This document shows, piece by piece, positions 1-12,700 of a stretch of 64,000 bases of DNA. The stretch spans positions 10,294,567-10,358,566 of the forward strand of contig NC_021681.1 in NCBI RefSeq assembly GCF_000247815.1, in the 5' to 3' direction. The position numbers and the translations under genes are program-made. The first letter of the stretch is position 1. Each line of letters opens with the position of its first letter. The DNA comes from Ficedula albicollis (taxonomy: Eukaryota > Chordata > Aves > Passeriformes > Muscicapidae). The notes below the pieces were generated by a model. It was not told where the DNA came from. It saw only the letters and a list, made by a program, of their open reading frames with translations, and made no database searches.

Positions 1-638
1 TGGACTCTAAAATATGGAATAAAATGACTCTACTGCTGAGAGTACTCATGTGGTTTTGAAATAATTATTGCCCAACACTAAAACTGCCTTCTTATTTATG
101 GGATAGTTGGATATTACACTGATATTCAGTTCAATTTCAACAAGTCGTAATTCCTTTAAAAAGCTCTTATTTTAATGCTGAATAATATATTAGTACCAGG
201 AGGCTTCTATACTTATATAAATTCAAGTTTTTACACATTTAGTATCCTGTGAGCACAGAAATGGCTACACTTACCAACCAGATGCTGGATTGCAGAGACA
301 TTAAATCTGCTCAGAAATACTTGACTTCCATAAGAATTTCTTTGTTTGCAATATTTATATGACTCTCTATGTGAGCTGTACATGCTTAACTAATACTATC
401 TGGCTTTTTGTATCCATGTTTTCCTATGGAAGCTTTCAGGAACTTCCTATTGTCTGCATATGAAAGTACAGAAGGTGTTAGATTGGAGCTTGTGTTTTGC
501 TTATGTGTGTTCAAAGTGAAAATCCTATGCTCTTCTTCTGTTTCATTAGCTCAAAGAGTTATAAAATGTTAACCTTTGTACAAAACTTCTATTCTAAGAT
601 GTTGTTTTGTAATATTTTTTAATGAAACTTTATTTTAG
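1..638 (+). other. COL4A3: COL4A3 intron (3' part)
   Basis: AT-rich DNA with no collagenous reading frame. It ends in a pyrimidine-rich acceptor at 631-638. Nothing else is recognised. Confidence 0.75.
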
Positions 639-737
639 GAGCTCAAGGCCGAATGGGTGCAAGGGGAGAAAAAGGAGATGTTGGTGTGCAGGGTCCCCCA
701 GGTGTTGATGGGTCTGAAGGAATACCTGGTCTACCAG
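639..737 (+). CDS. COL4A3: COL4A3 helix exon, 99 nt
   Basis: The exon encodes [15 protein letters not shown] and onward in strict Gly-X-Y. The acceptor is TTTTAG and the donor GTATGG. It enters and leaves after the first base of a Gly codon. Confidence 0.93.
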
Positions 738-3700
738 GTATGGAATATGTGTATTGAAAATTACTGTGCCATGTGGACAGGGAGATACTGCTGCTCCAGA
801 GCACACCACTCCAGGAGCAGCACTACAGTCTCTCTATGAACTTTGATACTGCTGCTCCAGAGCACACCACTGTAGGAGCAGCACTACAGTCTCTCTATGA
901 ACTTTCAAAATTTCCTGAGAATTCTGAAACTGAGCAATTTCAAAAGCTGTTGTTTGAAAGTCATAGCAGCTGTCATGAAATGATTCTTTGTTTTCTTTCA
1001 AATATAGATCGTTGTTTGGGATGACAAATAGAAAATAATATTAAATCCCGAATAACAATAAAGTCTGAAAGCTGATGAAACCAATGAATAAAAATTAATC
1101 CTCCTAAAAAGTAAAAAGAAGCTTGAATTTGCAATATTATTTAAAAATTAATTCTAAAATATTACAATTTTGCACAAAAAAATATTTTAGGGTTTTTTTA
1201 TTTCAGATGAATTTTATTTCCCTTTTCAAAACCTACATATTTGACTTGTATTTCTAAAGTTAGCAGATTTCCAGTGAAAAGCAGGTGTAAAACTGTCAGG
1301 CATTGGCACATTGGAATTTAGAAAGACTGTTCAGAGAACATTCTAGATGCATCTGGATCTTTTAGTCATTAAACTAAGTGCTAATTAAGCTAAATTAATC
1401 TCCAGGTAAGTGAGTGGGGGGAAAATTGCTTAGGTCACACTTAGGAGCTTTTTGTTATGTACTAGTCATGAGAAATCCATAATGAGTAAGTAATAATATG
1501 ATTGTTCCATGCACAGAAACTAAACTGAACTGCAGTTCAAGCAATGAGAGTCCAGTGTGTAAATACAAATTCATGATCTTAATCAAATTCAGCTAAAATA
1601 TATTGCAGTGGCTGCCCCAAGTGCTGTAGTCACAAACTCTAATATTGATACATAAGGTATTTGTTATTTCCTTGACTTTCTGAAACCAATAATGATAATT
1701 TTATCTGTGTCAGGGGCAAAGGGCTCCGTGTTGATTATCTATGAAATAGTCATACACCACAAGAAGGTGTGTAGGAGAGGATTTTGTATCCATGACAGCT
1801 CTAACATCCAGCCAGTGTCTAAAGCAAACATGTGAAGATGACATTTATTTCTTCATCTTGCAGGAGCCAAGGGATTTATGGGTCTTCCAGGGACTCCTGG
1901 AGGACAAGGATTCCCAGGTGCACTCGGAAACCAAGGGGACATGGGAATTCCAGGTCATTTTCTCTCAAGACATATTACAAATTCATAGAGCTTTATAGAA
2001 GCATTTGCATAGGTCTGAGCTGTTATTGTCAGCACAACACACAATACTTAGACTGGGATTTATTCTTTAGTATCCATAGACTTACCTTCATCTCAGCATT
2101 TGCTTAACTTGCAGAATGCAAGTCTAAATTCTTTATTTTATGTATTGTTACATGTAAGAACCTCTTTTTAGAAGTAAAAATCACAGTTTAAATTACTATA
2201 ATGAAGAATTAATATCTCTATATATAAGCAATAGCTCACAAAACATGAGGTGTGAAATGCAATTATAATCCTTTTAAAATGGTATCAGTATTGGTATTTT
2301 TCCAGGTCCAAAAGGCCAGAAAGGATCTCCAGGCTTTCCAGGACCATCAGGTGACCCTGGTCCACCAGGCTATGGTGGCTTTCCAGGTGACAAAGGAGAT
2401 CCTGGGTACCCATCTGCTGGGCCTCCAGGAGAACCTGGTCCAAAGGTATAAAGGCAGTGGGCAAATTTTCTTGTTAGTCAGAGCCTTTGACTATAGAAAC
2501 AGAGCAACAACATGTAAGCAAGAGCTGCAGAGTTTGCAGAAATAGATGATTTGTTAGTGGTAAGAAATACGAAAATTCTATTGTGTTATTATTCAGGAGA
2601 AATTTTTTATTTCATTATATTTCACTTCTTTTGTGCAAGAATTTCTTATTTATAAAGATGAAATATCTTGAAGTAACTTGCTTTCTGTAAAAGCTCCTAA
2701 TTCATTAAGAATAAGAATGTTAAAAAGTACATGAAAACCTCATCTTAGCAAATGCAAAAGTTTTGTAATCTAACCTTGTACTGTTTGATTTTGATAATCT
2801 GCTAATATCCTTTCACAAGATTTTTTTTTTCTTTAGTAATGTGTATTATATTCAGTATATGTCATGTTTGGTCATATATATATATTGCTAAGAACAAAAC
2901 AGTATTTTTAAGTTAGATCAATTGGAAAGTTTAATTTCACATGCTCTGGCTGTTAAATAACTGGAAGTCTTTTTACCTCTGAGATCAGATCATCTGAAAT
3001 GCATGGCTGAGGTTGTAAATTCCACTATAAATCCTGTAATCTTTCTAAATGGTTTGTTTATTTTCAGTATCAGCTGGGTAGCCCCAATGAGATTACTGTC
3101 AAAAAAGTTAGTAGGAATTCAAAGAAAAAAAAATGCGTTGCAGTATGTTGTATAGCTGCATATTACCTAAGGAATGGATGTTTGGATCAAAAGAAGAGCT
3201 GGTAGAATAAAATTGAAGGGAAATCTGTGCTAGGGAAAAATACCTAAAAACAACCTGGCTTGTAAAGGCTAAAACTAGATCTTAGTTATGTCTAAAAGAT
3301 CAGTGGTATTATGAGAAGACCTCATATTTAGTCTGCTTTGGTTTTTGTCTGAAAATATTAATGAAACTTGATTACATGTACTTAACCTTTACAATTGCAT
3401 GTGATTTTTCTATTCTTCACGTGATTCTTTACCTCTGTGTGTGCAACTGTTTCTCAGGGAGATCCAGGTCCCCCAGGAGTTTTTGGCAGCAAAGGAGAAA
3501 AGGGCTCCGAGGGCCATCCAGGACTTACAGGAGTACCAGGACCACATGGAGTCAGAGGGGAAACTGGAGGTGCAGGAATCCCAGGTATGGGGTACTTCTG
3601 GAGGGATGGTGAACTGGTGACATGCTTGTAGAAGAAAATAATTCCTCCAACTGCACAGAGTGCTGGGGGTAGCACACTGATTTATATTGCCTGCTGTAAA

Positions 3701-6700
3701 CCTCAACAGCTCCTTTGTGGTCAGGGCAGCCAGGACAGCTTGTGTCCCCTGGAGAACTTTTGCAGCTGGCCAAAGCAGAAACAACAGCAAAGCTCTTAAA
3801 CTGAGTCTGGATCTAGGGGTGATGCCAATTCCCCTCTGCCACATTCTTTCTTCTTTACAGGGAAGTGTGGACCCCCTGGAGATATGGGTGATAAAGCACG
3901 CCAGGGCCGCCCAGGACAGCCGGGAGTCCCAGGCCCTCCTGGTATGGTATATAGCATCTCTCCTAAATCACTGCCCTAGATTTGGGATTTCATTTCAGTT
4001 TGAGGCTTTCTTTACCTCCATTGAACAGCCCCTTTTCAATGTTATCAGTTCAGCTGAGGCAAAACGTTTTAATTTTGTTTCGCTACTGGAAAGCTTTTTG
4101 CCTTTGTTTGTTTATAAGTACATATCCAAAGATCTCAAGATCCACAGATTTATAAGAAAGGCTTAGGTTCTTTAGGTTCTACCTCCTATAAGTCAATAAT
4201 AAATTAATATTTAAGTAGATGAAGAGAAGAAAATTAACTGGAGTACAAAGAGACAGAGTTGTAGTTTTCTGCTAAAGCAACAGAACTGAAACAATTTAAA
4301 GTACACCTCAGGGGCAGTGTGCATATGCATTGAAGACTTTATTGTGTGTGTGAAAATAGTGGGAGTGGTAAATCCAGCAAAGTCCAGTGAGCTCAATACA
4401 GGCTATATGCTGTTCTATACCAACACAGCTACCCCTGTCTTTGAAGTAGCTAATTAAATTTTAATAAAGGGGAGTCAAATCTTCTCACTGCAAAATGACG
4501 TTGTGGTCCATTGTCATTCACAGGTGCTGTTGGAGTCCCAGGAAAACATGGACTTGTGGGGGAAAGGGGTACTCAAGGTCAGGATGGTATGCCTGGTCCC
4601 CCAGGAGTAAAGGGAGAACCAGGTAACACCAGGGAAATATTTTCATTCTACTTTACAATGGGTTTTTTTTCTGTAATTATAGTGACAAGGATTATTTGGG
4701 AAGGATTACTAAAGAGGTTCTGTGGAGCCAAAGCTAGGTTTATAAGTAGAAGGTTATATGTTTTTCTATGTAATTTTTGTACATGCTGACAACAACCCAA
4801 GTGCTAGTTTATAAGTAGAAGGTTATATATGTTTTTCTATGTAGTTTTTGTACATGCTGACAACAACCCAAGTGCTTTAGAAATGCTCTATTCTACATGT
4901 GTTGTAATGTCACCTAAAAATGTTCATGTCTGCAAGAGTCAAAGTACTGCTGTTAACAGTTCTTATGGGTTTAATCTCAAAGAGATTAAAAGAACCAAAA
5001 TCCTTTCAAAAGAGTCTTCTCTCCTACATGAATATAAAATAAAAGGAGTCACAGTGTTTCCCTGCATGAAAAGTGAAAGCTTCCATGACCTAAGCCTTGG
5101 GTTGTGAAACCTTTCATTTAAGAGTCACTCCTGATGTTTTCAATGTTCAGGTAGATTTAGTCCTATACTGAATTCTGACAGAATTTTGATACTAACTTTG
5201 CATGTTAGTATCAAAAAGATACTGAGGGGGTATCCATGGTATTTAGAAAGTTTTTTCATGTTAACTTTAAAGTAATCACTGCTAACTGTAGGTATTTACA
5301 TTTATTTTTCTCTTTTTCCTAATAACTAAATTAAATGCAGATTTTTTTGGGTTTTTTTCTCTGAAAAGAAAGAAAAAGCTTCTTTTTGTAGAAGGTACCT
5401 CAAATAAGATTGACCAATAAGAGTTCCTCCTATAAATAAAAACTTTAAAATTTGTGGTTTTGTATAGAAGAAATTGAAATAATACATTTTAAATTTGCAT
5501 ACAACTAAACTCTACCTTTCTGAAAAAATGTATGAAATATTAGGAAACTGTGATGTTTTCTAAAAAATATTTTGGATTTGAGTGTAATGTGACCTCATAT
5601 TTTACAGGACCACCAGGGCGAGGGATCCCTGGTGTTCGAGGTATTCCTGGACGTAGAGGTGAGTTGTCTTTATAGAAAACAGCAGCTTAATTTTTAAATG
5701 CCAGAACCATCATCAAGTCCCCTCCTGCTTTCAGGTGCTTGAAATGGCACTAAGAGTGTCAGAGGAAATCAAGGGTGATTCTGTGCCTTTGATCAATGGT
5801 TTGGCCCTATATATTAAATGTCAAGAGTTGTTGCTTGTAAAGTGTAGATTGTTGTAAAAGGGAAATAAAGAAGCTGACTTCTGTGGTCTTGTGAAGGTGA
5901 CATACACATTCTAGAGCTTTTAAAATTTTATTGTGATACATAATTTGATTAACAGTATGCTTTTATGAAAACAAGATATTACTGAATAATAAGCATACTT
6001 TGAGAAAGATGCAGTGGTTGCGTTTTAATTTTGTTCATCTTCCCTTTTATATTTATAAACAGAAGGGACTCTTCCCATTTTTTAGGTTTTACATTGTATT
6101 TCTAGTGCTGGTAGAAGTCCATTGATTTGCTTTACTTTAAAAAAGTAAAATTAAAGCACTCTAAGATTGACTTCAGAACAATATCCTTTTGGGATAGTCT
6201 CTTTTTTTATTGCATTCATATTGATGCTTCCAGCTGGAATTTAGTTTAAAGGATTTGTTAGTTCTGATGAAAAAAATAAGCATTTCTTCAACTTATTCTT
6301 CAATAAATATTCTCTTCTCTGATCTGTTTATCCTCCCTTCAATTTTATTCAAGCAATCTGTGGAATAGGTTTTTTTTATATTTGTGGAGGTTTTTTTTAA
6401 TTTAGAAAAAGTGGTGTGTACTTTGCTGTTTTCTCACAACTATTTTGCTTTAGGGTAGCAAGGTGGCTTTGGGGACTTCTCAGTACTAAAAACAAGGGCT
6501 GAATTCCACCTTTGCCATATAGGAAATGCATATTCAGAGTTGTCATATCACCCTACTGTCTTGACAGCCTTGTCCACATGTAACATTCACACTTTGCAGG
6601 AATCAAAGGAGACATGGGACTGCCTGGTTTTCCTGGGCCTCCAGGTGCGAAAGGTCAGCAGGGAGATCAAGGACCCATTGGACCCCCTGGCTTAGTGGGG

Positions 6701-9700
6701 TTACCTGGATTTCAAGGTGCCACAGGCATGGCAGTCACTGGCCAGAAGGGGAACAGAGGTATTCCTGGTGCACATGGAAGACCAGGTGTGTTGTTGGAAC
6801 TCCTTATTTGTCTGAAAGGATAATACTGATAATTGAAAGTAGAAGTCAGCCTATCCAGAATTCAAGGTTGAAAGGGGTATTCCCCCAAGAGAGTTTCATA
6901 ATTAAAGAGGTCCCTTTAGCAGTTAATGCAATATTACCATTGCAAACAATATGATCTATGCAGTGGCATTTAAATTGAAACAATTGTATGCTTTCAAGTC
7001 CACCTGATTGCATTATCTTGCTTTCCTCCCATGTGATTGGTAGGGCAGCTGAGATCCAGCTTTAACAAAGTGAGATACACAAGTGGCACTTAGGGGCATG
7101 GTTTAGTGAGGACATGGCAGTGTTAAAATGTTTACAGTTGGACTCAACGATCCTAAAGGTCTTTTCCAATGTAAATGATTCTGTGACTCCAGACTTAACT
7201 ACAACTGGAGGATATTCAAAAACATGGAGTGTTAAAGAGTTCTGTAAGTTTTGATCTTAGATTAAATTAGCAAGCTAGGAAAAACTTGGTTTTTTTTAAA
7301 AAGTGTGTATATTTTCTTGGAAATTACTGAGGTTATAAACATGAGTCATTATGGAGCCACTGAATGTTGTACTGTGTTGTGTGTAGTCTATGTGAAAAGC
7401 TGTTGGCAGAAGTCTTCACTTACTCTGATGTTTCTGTTTAGGTGCTCCTGGTTTTCCAGGCCTTCCTGGTCTTTCCACTCTCAGCATGAAAGGAAGCAAA
7501 GGTGTCCGAGGGGCAGATGGAATACCAGGGCCAAGGGGCCCAGCTGGTGACATTGGCCCTCCTGGTCCCAAAGTCAGTGAAAGAAATATTGCATCTTCCT
7601 TACTGCACTGATAGTCTGATCTTACCATGAAAATAATACCCATTAAAATACCCTCCAAAATCTCAAAACAAACAACAAACCCAAATAAACATCCCCTCTC
7701 ACCCATTTTCACAAAAACACCTTGTCATAGAGGAAATACCAAAATATTTATGAGAAGCAGGTTTTATAGACTTAAGAGAATCAATAAGAATTGGGTTTTT
7801 TAATTCCTGGTATGTCATTTCTTCAGCTGTTCTGCATTAAAGGATAATATGAACAACAATATGACTGTTTCTAACATGCTTAAAAGTGGAGCAATAGTTC
7901 TAGCTGCAGCATATTCTGTGAACATAATGCTTTGAATATTCTGAACAAAAATATATTTCATTGTGTGAAGATGCTGCTCCTGTTTATTACTGATGTCATG
8001 TTTTGCAGGGCATAGAAGGTCGATCAGGCTATCCTGGTGCTAGAGGGCACCCTGGATTTCTTGGATTCCCAGGTGTAAAAGGTATTCATGTATTTATTAT
8101 GTACACTCCTGTGTGCCAAATACAACCATTTATATGTTGAGTTATAATAGTTTTTGTGTGTGTGGGGTTCTAGAGACATGAGGTTTTGCCATGAAAATCG
8201 GGGTGTAAGTCAGGTCTAAATGAAAGCATTCATTAAGAGAGTTTTTGCTGAGGTACATGCTCGGATGGGTCCAAACTTACATTCAGGTGAGGAAGGACTG
8301 ACACATCAACAACCTCTATTTCAGGCAAATTCAAAATGAGTTTGTCCTTAGTGAGGGATGAGCTGTAAGGACTTTGGCACTGAGTCTGCCAATTGGAAAT
8401 ATCCCACCACTGCTAGAAAATGTGACTTTTTGACAGCCTTTTAGCTACAGAACTCAGTAGCATTTAATCATAATTACAGCACTGGGTCCTCTATTTGCTG
8501 TAAGAATAGTTCCAATTATAATCTAATTCACAGTTTATCAGCAGATTAACTGTTACATGTATTTGGTTTATTAATTTCATTTTCCTGAGGGTAAGTTTAA
8601 TCAGTAGCTGGCTACAAATCCTTTTAATTTAGACAATTTTCTAGTGATTTAAATATGATGTAGGCCTGTATTACTCCAGTATTCTCATTTTTCAATTGCA
8701 TGATTTAAAGTCACACGGAATTGTCATTACCTGTTTAACCTACCTGTCAGTGATCCATGCTAACTATTGTGCATTTTAAATTTGTTCTAATTGGCAAAGT
8801 CACCACACAGACAGTAATCTTACTTTCTTAAACAACAAACTCATTTCACATGTCAAATGTCCCAACATGGTATTAAAAATAGCTTTTAGTTATTTTTTTA
8901 TGTTTCAAGCAGAACTGTGGAGCATAATCTGAATGTAACCTCATATTGTGCACAGTGAAAAGAAGCACTTATCAAATTCCTCATCAAAAACTCTACAACT
9001 CTCTTAAAGCCTTCAGCATAACTGACAGTATGGTTAAAGGGAGCTGAACTCCACTTGAAGGCTGCAAATCCAGTGGCAAAAACATGTAAGATAGAAAGGA
9101 CATAATCAAAAGTTGAGAATTTAAACTAGGTCTATAGATCAACCTTCGTATAGACAGGCGTGACAGTATCATTTTATAAAGTAAATGCACTTGACCTCTA
9201 AATTACACAGTTGCAGCAGAGGTGAAGAAACACACATTTCAAATTAGTCTATAGACTTTACCTATGTGTTACCATTTGGGAACTTTGCATGGACTGTGCA
9301 GGACTCTTCAATAAGCCTCTGAAACTTTGACAGTTGTTTTGACATTTTAAACCAGACAGATGTATCTTCAATCTTCTCTTTTAGGAGAAAAGGGTAATCA
9401 AGGACCCCCAGGACCACAAGGTGCAGAAGGGCCAAGGGGACCAAAAGGCCAGCATGGTAACTAACCCTTCTCCTTCCAATACCAGTTGACTTAGGTTGAT
9501 TTATTTGGTTTGTTTTGTAGTTTATTTGCTTTCTCTTAATGTAACGCAATAGATCTTCATTATATTTTTTCTGCTAGGCCCACCTGGAGTATCTGGAAAA
9601 ACATTCTCCATCCCAGGAAGCAAGGGTCCTCCAGGACTGCCAGGAATCCCAGGAACACCAGGTGATCAAGGAGTTCAAGGGATTCCTGGACTACAAGGTG

Positions 9701-12700
9701 ATTTATGTTTTTACCTCTGTGCATGTCTGCATGTGCTGCTTAGCAGAACATTTTGGTTTGGTGGAAAAACTGCATAGAAAATTGACATGTCTTTAGAAAG
9801 GCTTCACCAGATTTAAAAATAGCTCTTTGTACCTTGTTAACACCCTAATATTTATAACCTGTCTCATTCCATCTTCCCTCCATCCTTGCAGTGAGTCAGT
9901 GAGTACATATAATATAAGCCTAAGGAATACAGTGGATGAAAATATTCCCCATTTTCATACAACCAGAACCATGCTCAGGATGTTTGTCATTTGTAAGGAG
10001 GGAATTTACCTGTATTACCACCTGTAATAGAAGTGTTTGAGATGTGCTCCAGTGTGACTGAGTCTGTCCTAGTCTGGGGGTGGGAAGGAAAGGACAGGCT
10101 GGCTTCTCATTGGCACCAGAAGTGAAGCCTGCCACAGCTGTGAGGAATGGGGAAGGAAGGAGAAGGCAGGGTGATGTGGATATGCAGTGGGTATCTGGCC
10201 ACCCTTCCCAGTACCACAGCTTTGCACCCCAGGCAGGGAGCTCTTTGGGGGGGCAGGCCTGCTGAAGTCTGTTTTCTGCAGTATACTCAGTATTTCCTTG
10301 AAATCTTCCTGATAGGAAAGATGACAACACTTAACATCATAGGTAGTCTGAAAACTTAGTAAGTTCATGCTTTTATTCTAACACAGATAGATTTATGTGG
10401 GGATTTTAATTTTATTCTTTACTGGTTAATAGAATCTATAATAACTACTGCCATATGCCTCTGGGGTTTTTTCTTGATTGTAATTTAGGACCTAAAGGAG
10501 TAAAAGGTCTACCAGGACGTTTTGGTCATCCAGGTCATCCAGGATTGCCTGGTCCAAAAGGAGACAGGGGATTTCCAGGACAAAGAGGTACAGGAAAGCA
10601 GAATCTCTGTTTGACTGGTACTACTGAATTTACAGATAAATTGTCCTGCTGATTTCTGTAAATCCTTTCTTTTACATGTATTGAGATTCTGTAATTTGCA
10701 GAACATTTACCGTAGCTTTAGGGACACATGTAAGCACATTCCTAGCTTTTAACATGTGCATGTCCACAACTGAAGTATTAATTTACAGAAATATGCCTTG
10801 ACTGCTCCTCTTGTTATTAATCACTTCTATTTAGTCACTTGAAATCTCTAAGTACCAGGGTGCCTTTTTATTACATCAAAATAGAACCATCAGTTTTTAT
10901 TTAGGCATCACTAAATGTTTAAGCTTTTAACCTGTGATTCTTTAAAATACCTCACTATTCCGTGAAGCTATGCAGTGTAAAGCTGCCTGAGCTAGGTCTG
11001 AAGGAATTCCTACATCTATAACAAATACTACCAGTTTTTAAGTTGTATGTTGTTATTGGTAATTTTTTGTTAGTTTTCAAGAGTTTCACTAATTTAAAAG
11101 AAAAAAAATTCAAACAAAATTATATTACTTGCAGACATCTTTATTTCTCACCCACAGGACAACCTGGATTGATTGGCTTTCCAGGTCTGCAGGGGTTACC
11201 TGGATCACCAGGTACTATCGTTGCTGGGCCAACAAGAAAAGGATTTATCTTTACTCGGCATAGTCAGACAACAAAGATTCCTTCATGCCCACATGGGACA
11301 TCCCAGATCTATGTTGGCTATTCACTGCTTTTTGTACAAGGAAATGAACGAGCACATGGACAAGATCTTGGTACTGTATTGGTAAAAAATTGCAGATTGT
11401 TTTCTTAAATTCCAGTAATGCTAAGTTGTCATGAAACCATATTTACAGTAAGTGTCTGAGATAAACATTGGTTTCAACCATCCTTCTCCAGAATGGTCTG
11501 GAGTCAATCCAGGAATCGTGGTTTAAAAGACACCTTTCTTGCCTGCAGTCCTATATTCCCTTGGTGATATCCCTAGAGCATTTTGAGGAGGAGTTCACTT
11601 ACTTACAGATTGGTGTCTAGTATAAACCTTCACGACATTTGCACAGGGCTGACAGTAACACCGCAGGGTGTGAAGGAGAATCTTGTAGGTTTTGAAACCT
11701 AAGTGGGATGCTTTAGGGTGTGCACAATGTCACCAGAAAGTTTTGTTTAAGCAGCTGAATCCCTGCCACTTTGTGTAGGACTGATACCATTCAAGAAGAT
11801 TGTATTATTTTAACAGATTTTGTTCTTAGCCCTTGTTTATTATATAGGTATTTTTGTATAAACCAGAAGCATTTTACTTTCAGATAATTTTACTGTACAG
11901 ACACTTTTTATAGTTGCCAACTGTTTCAATTCTTCCCACAGTAGACTGGGTGCCATCGTGTGTCTCTTCTGCTCACTGCACTAAATTTAATCTCCTATCT
12001 GTCATGACCCTCTCCTCTTTTGTCTTCTAGGAACAGCTGGTAGCTGCTTGCAGAGGTTCAGCACCATGCCATTCTTGTTCTGTAGCCCAAATGATGTTTG
12101 TAGCTTTGCTTCTCGTAATGACTACTCCTACTGGCTGTCCACCACAGTGGTGATGCCACCAGACATGGCACCCATTTCTGGCAGGGCACTAGAGCCCCAG
12201 ATAAGCAGGTAAGAGGATAAGAATTTTAACTCTTCTGCCCCGGAACCACAGAGGCATCATAAATTGTTTTAAGTGGCAAATCTTAGGCAAGACCTGCCCA
12301 TCTCAGCCAGTGAAAGCACTGCCTTCAATGGTCTGGTTTTTGATTGTTCACCTACGTATGTCAAATATTCAGTGATATTCTCAAGAAAAGTTAGAATAAA
12401 GCCAGGGTCCCACCACAGGGCCTATTGCTGCAGCATCAACATAAGAAAGTGGCACACTTTCCTACTGATTGCAGGGATTGTTTTCTTAAGACCCTATCAT
12501 TATGGATATTAGAGACAGACTAAAATTAAATAAAGACAGCTTAGTTATTTAGAATTATAGCATAAATCAAGTTCTGCTTTCAATTCTGGATGATATATTT
12601 ACTGTAGTTGTGAAGAACATTGTAAACTGAGGTGAAGGTTCTCAGCTATGAAATACCCTTCTGCATGTGTGGCCCTTTCTAGTTGCTTAGAATAGCTGAG

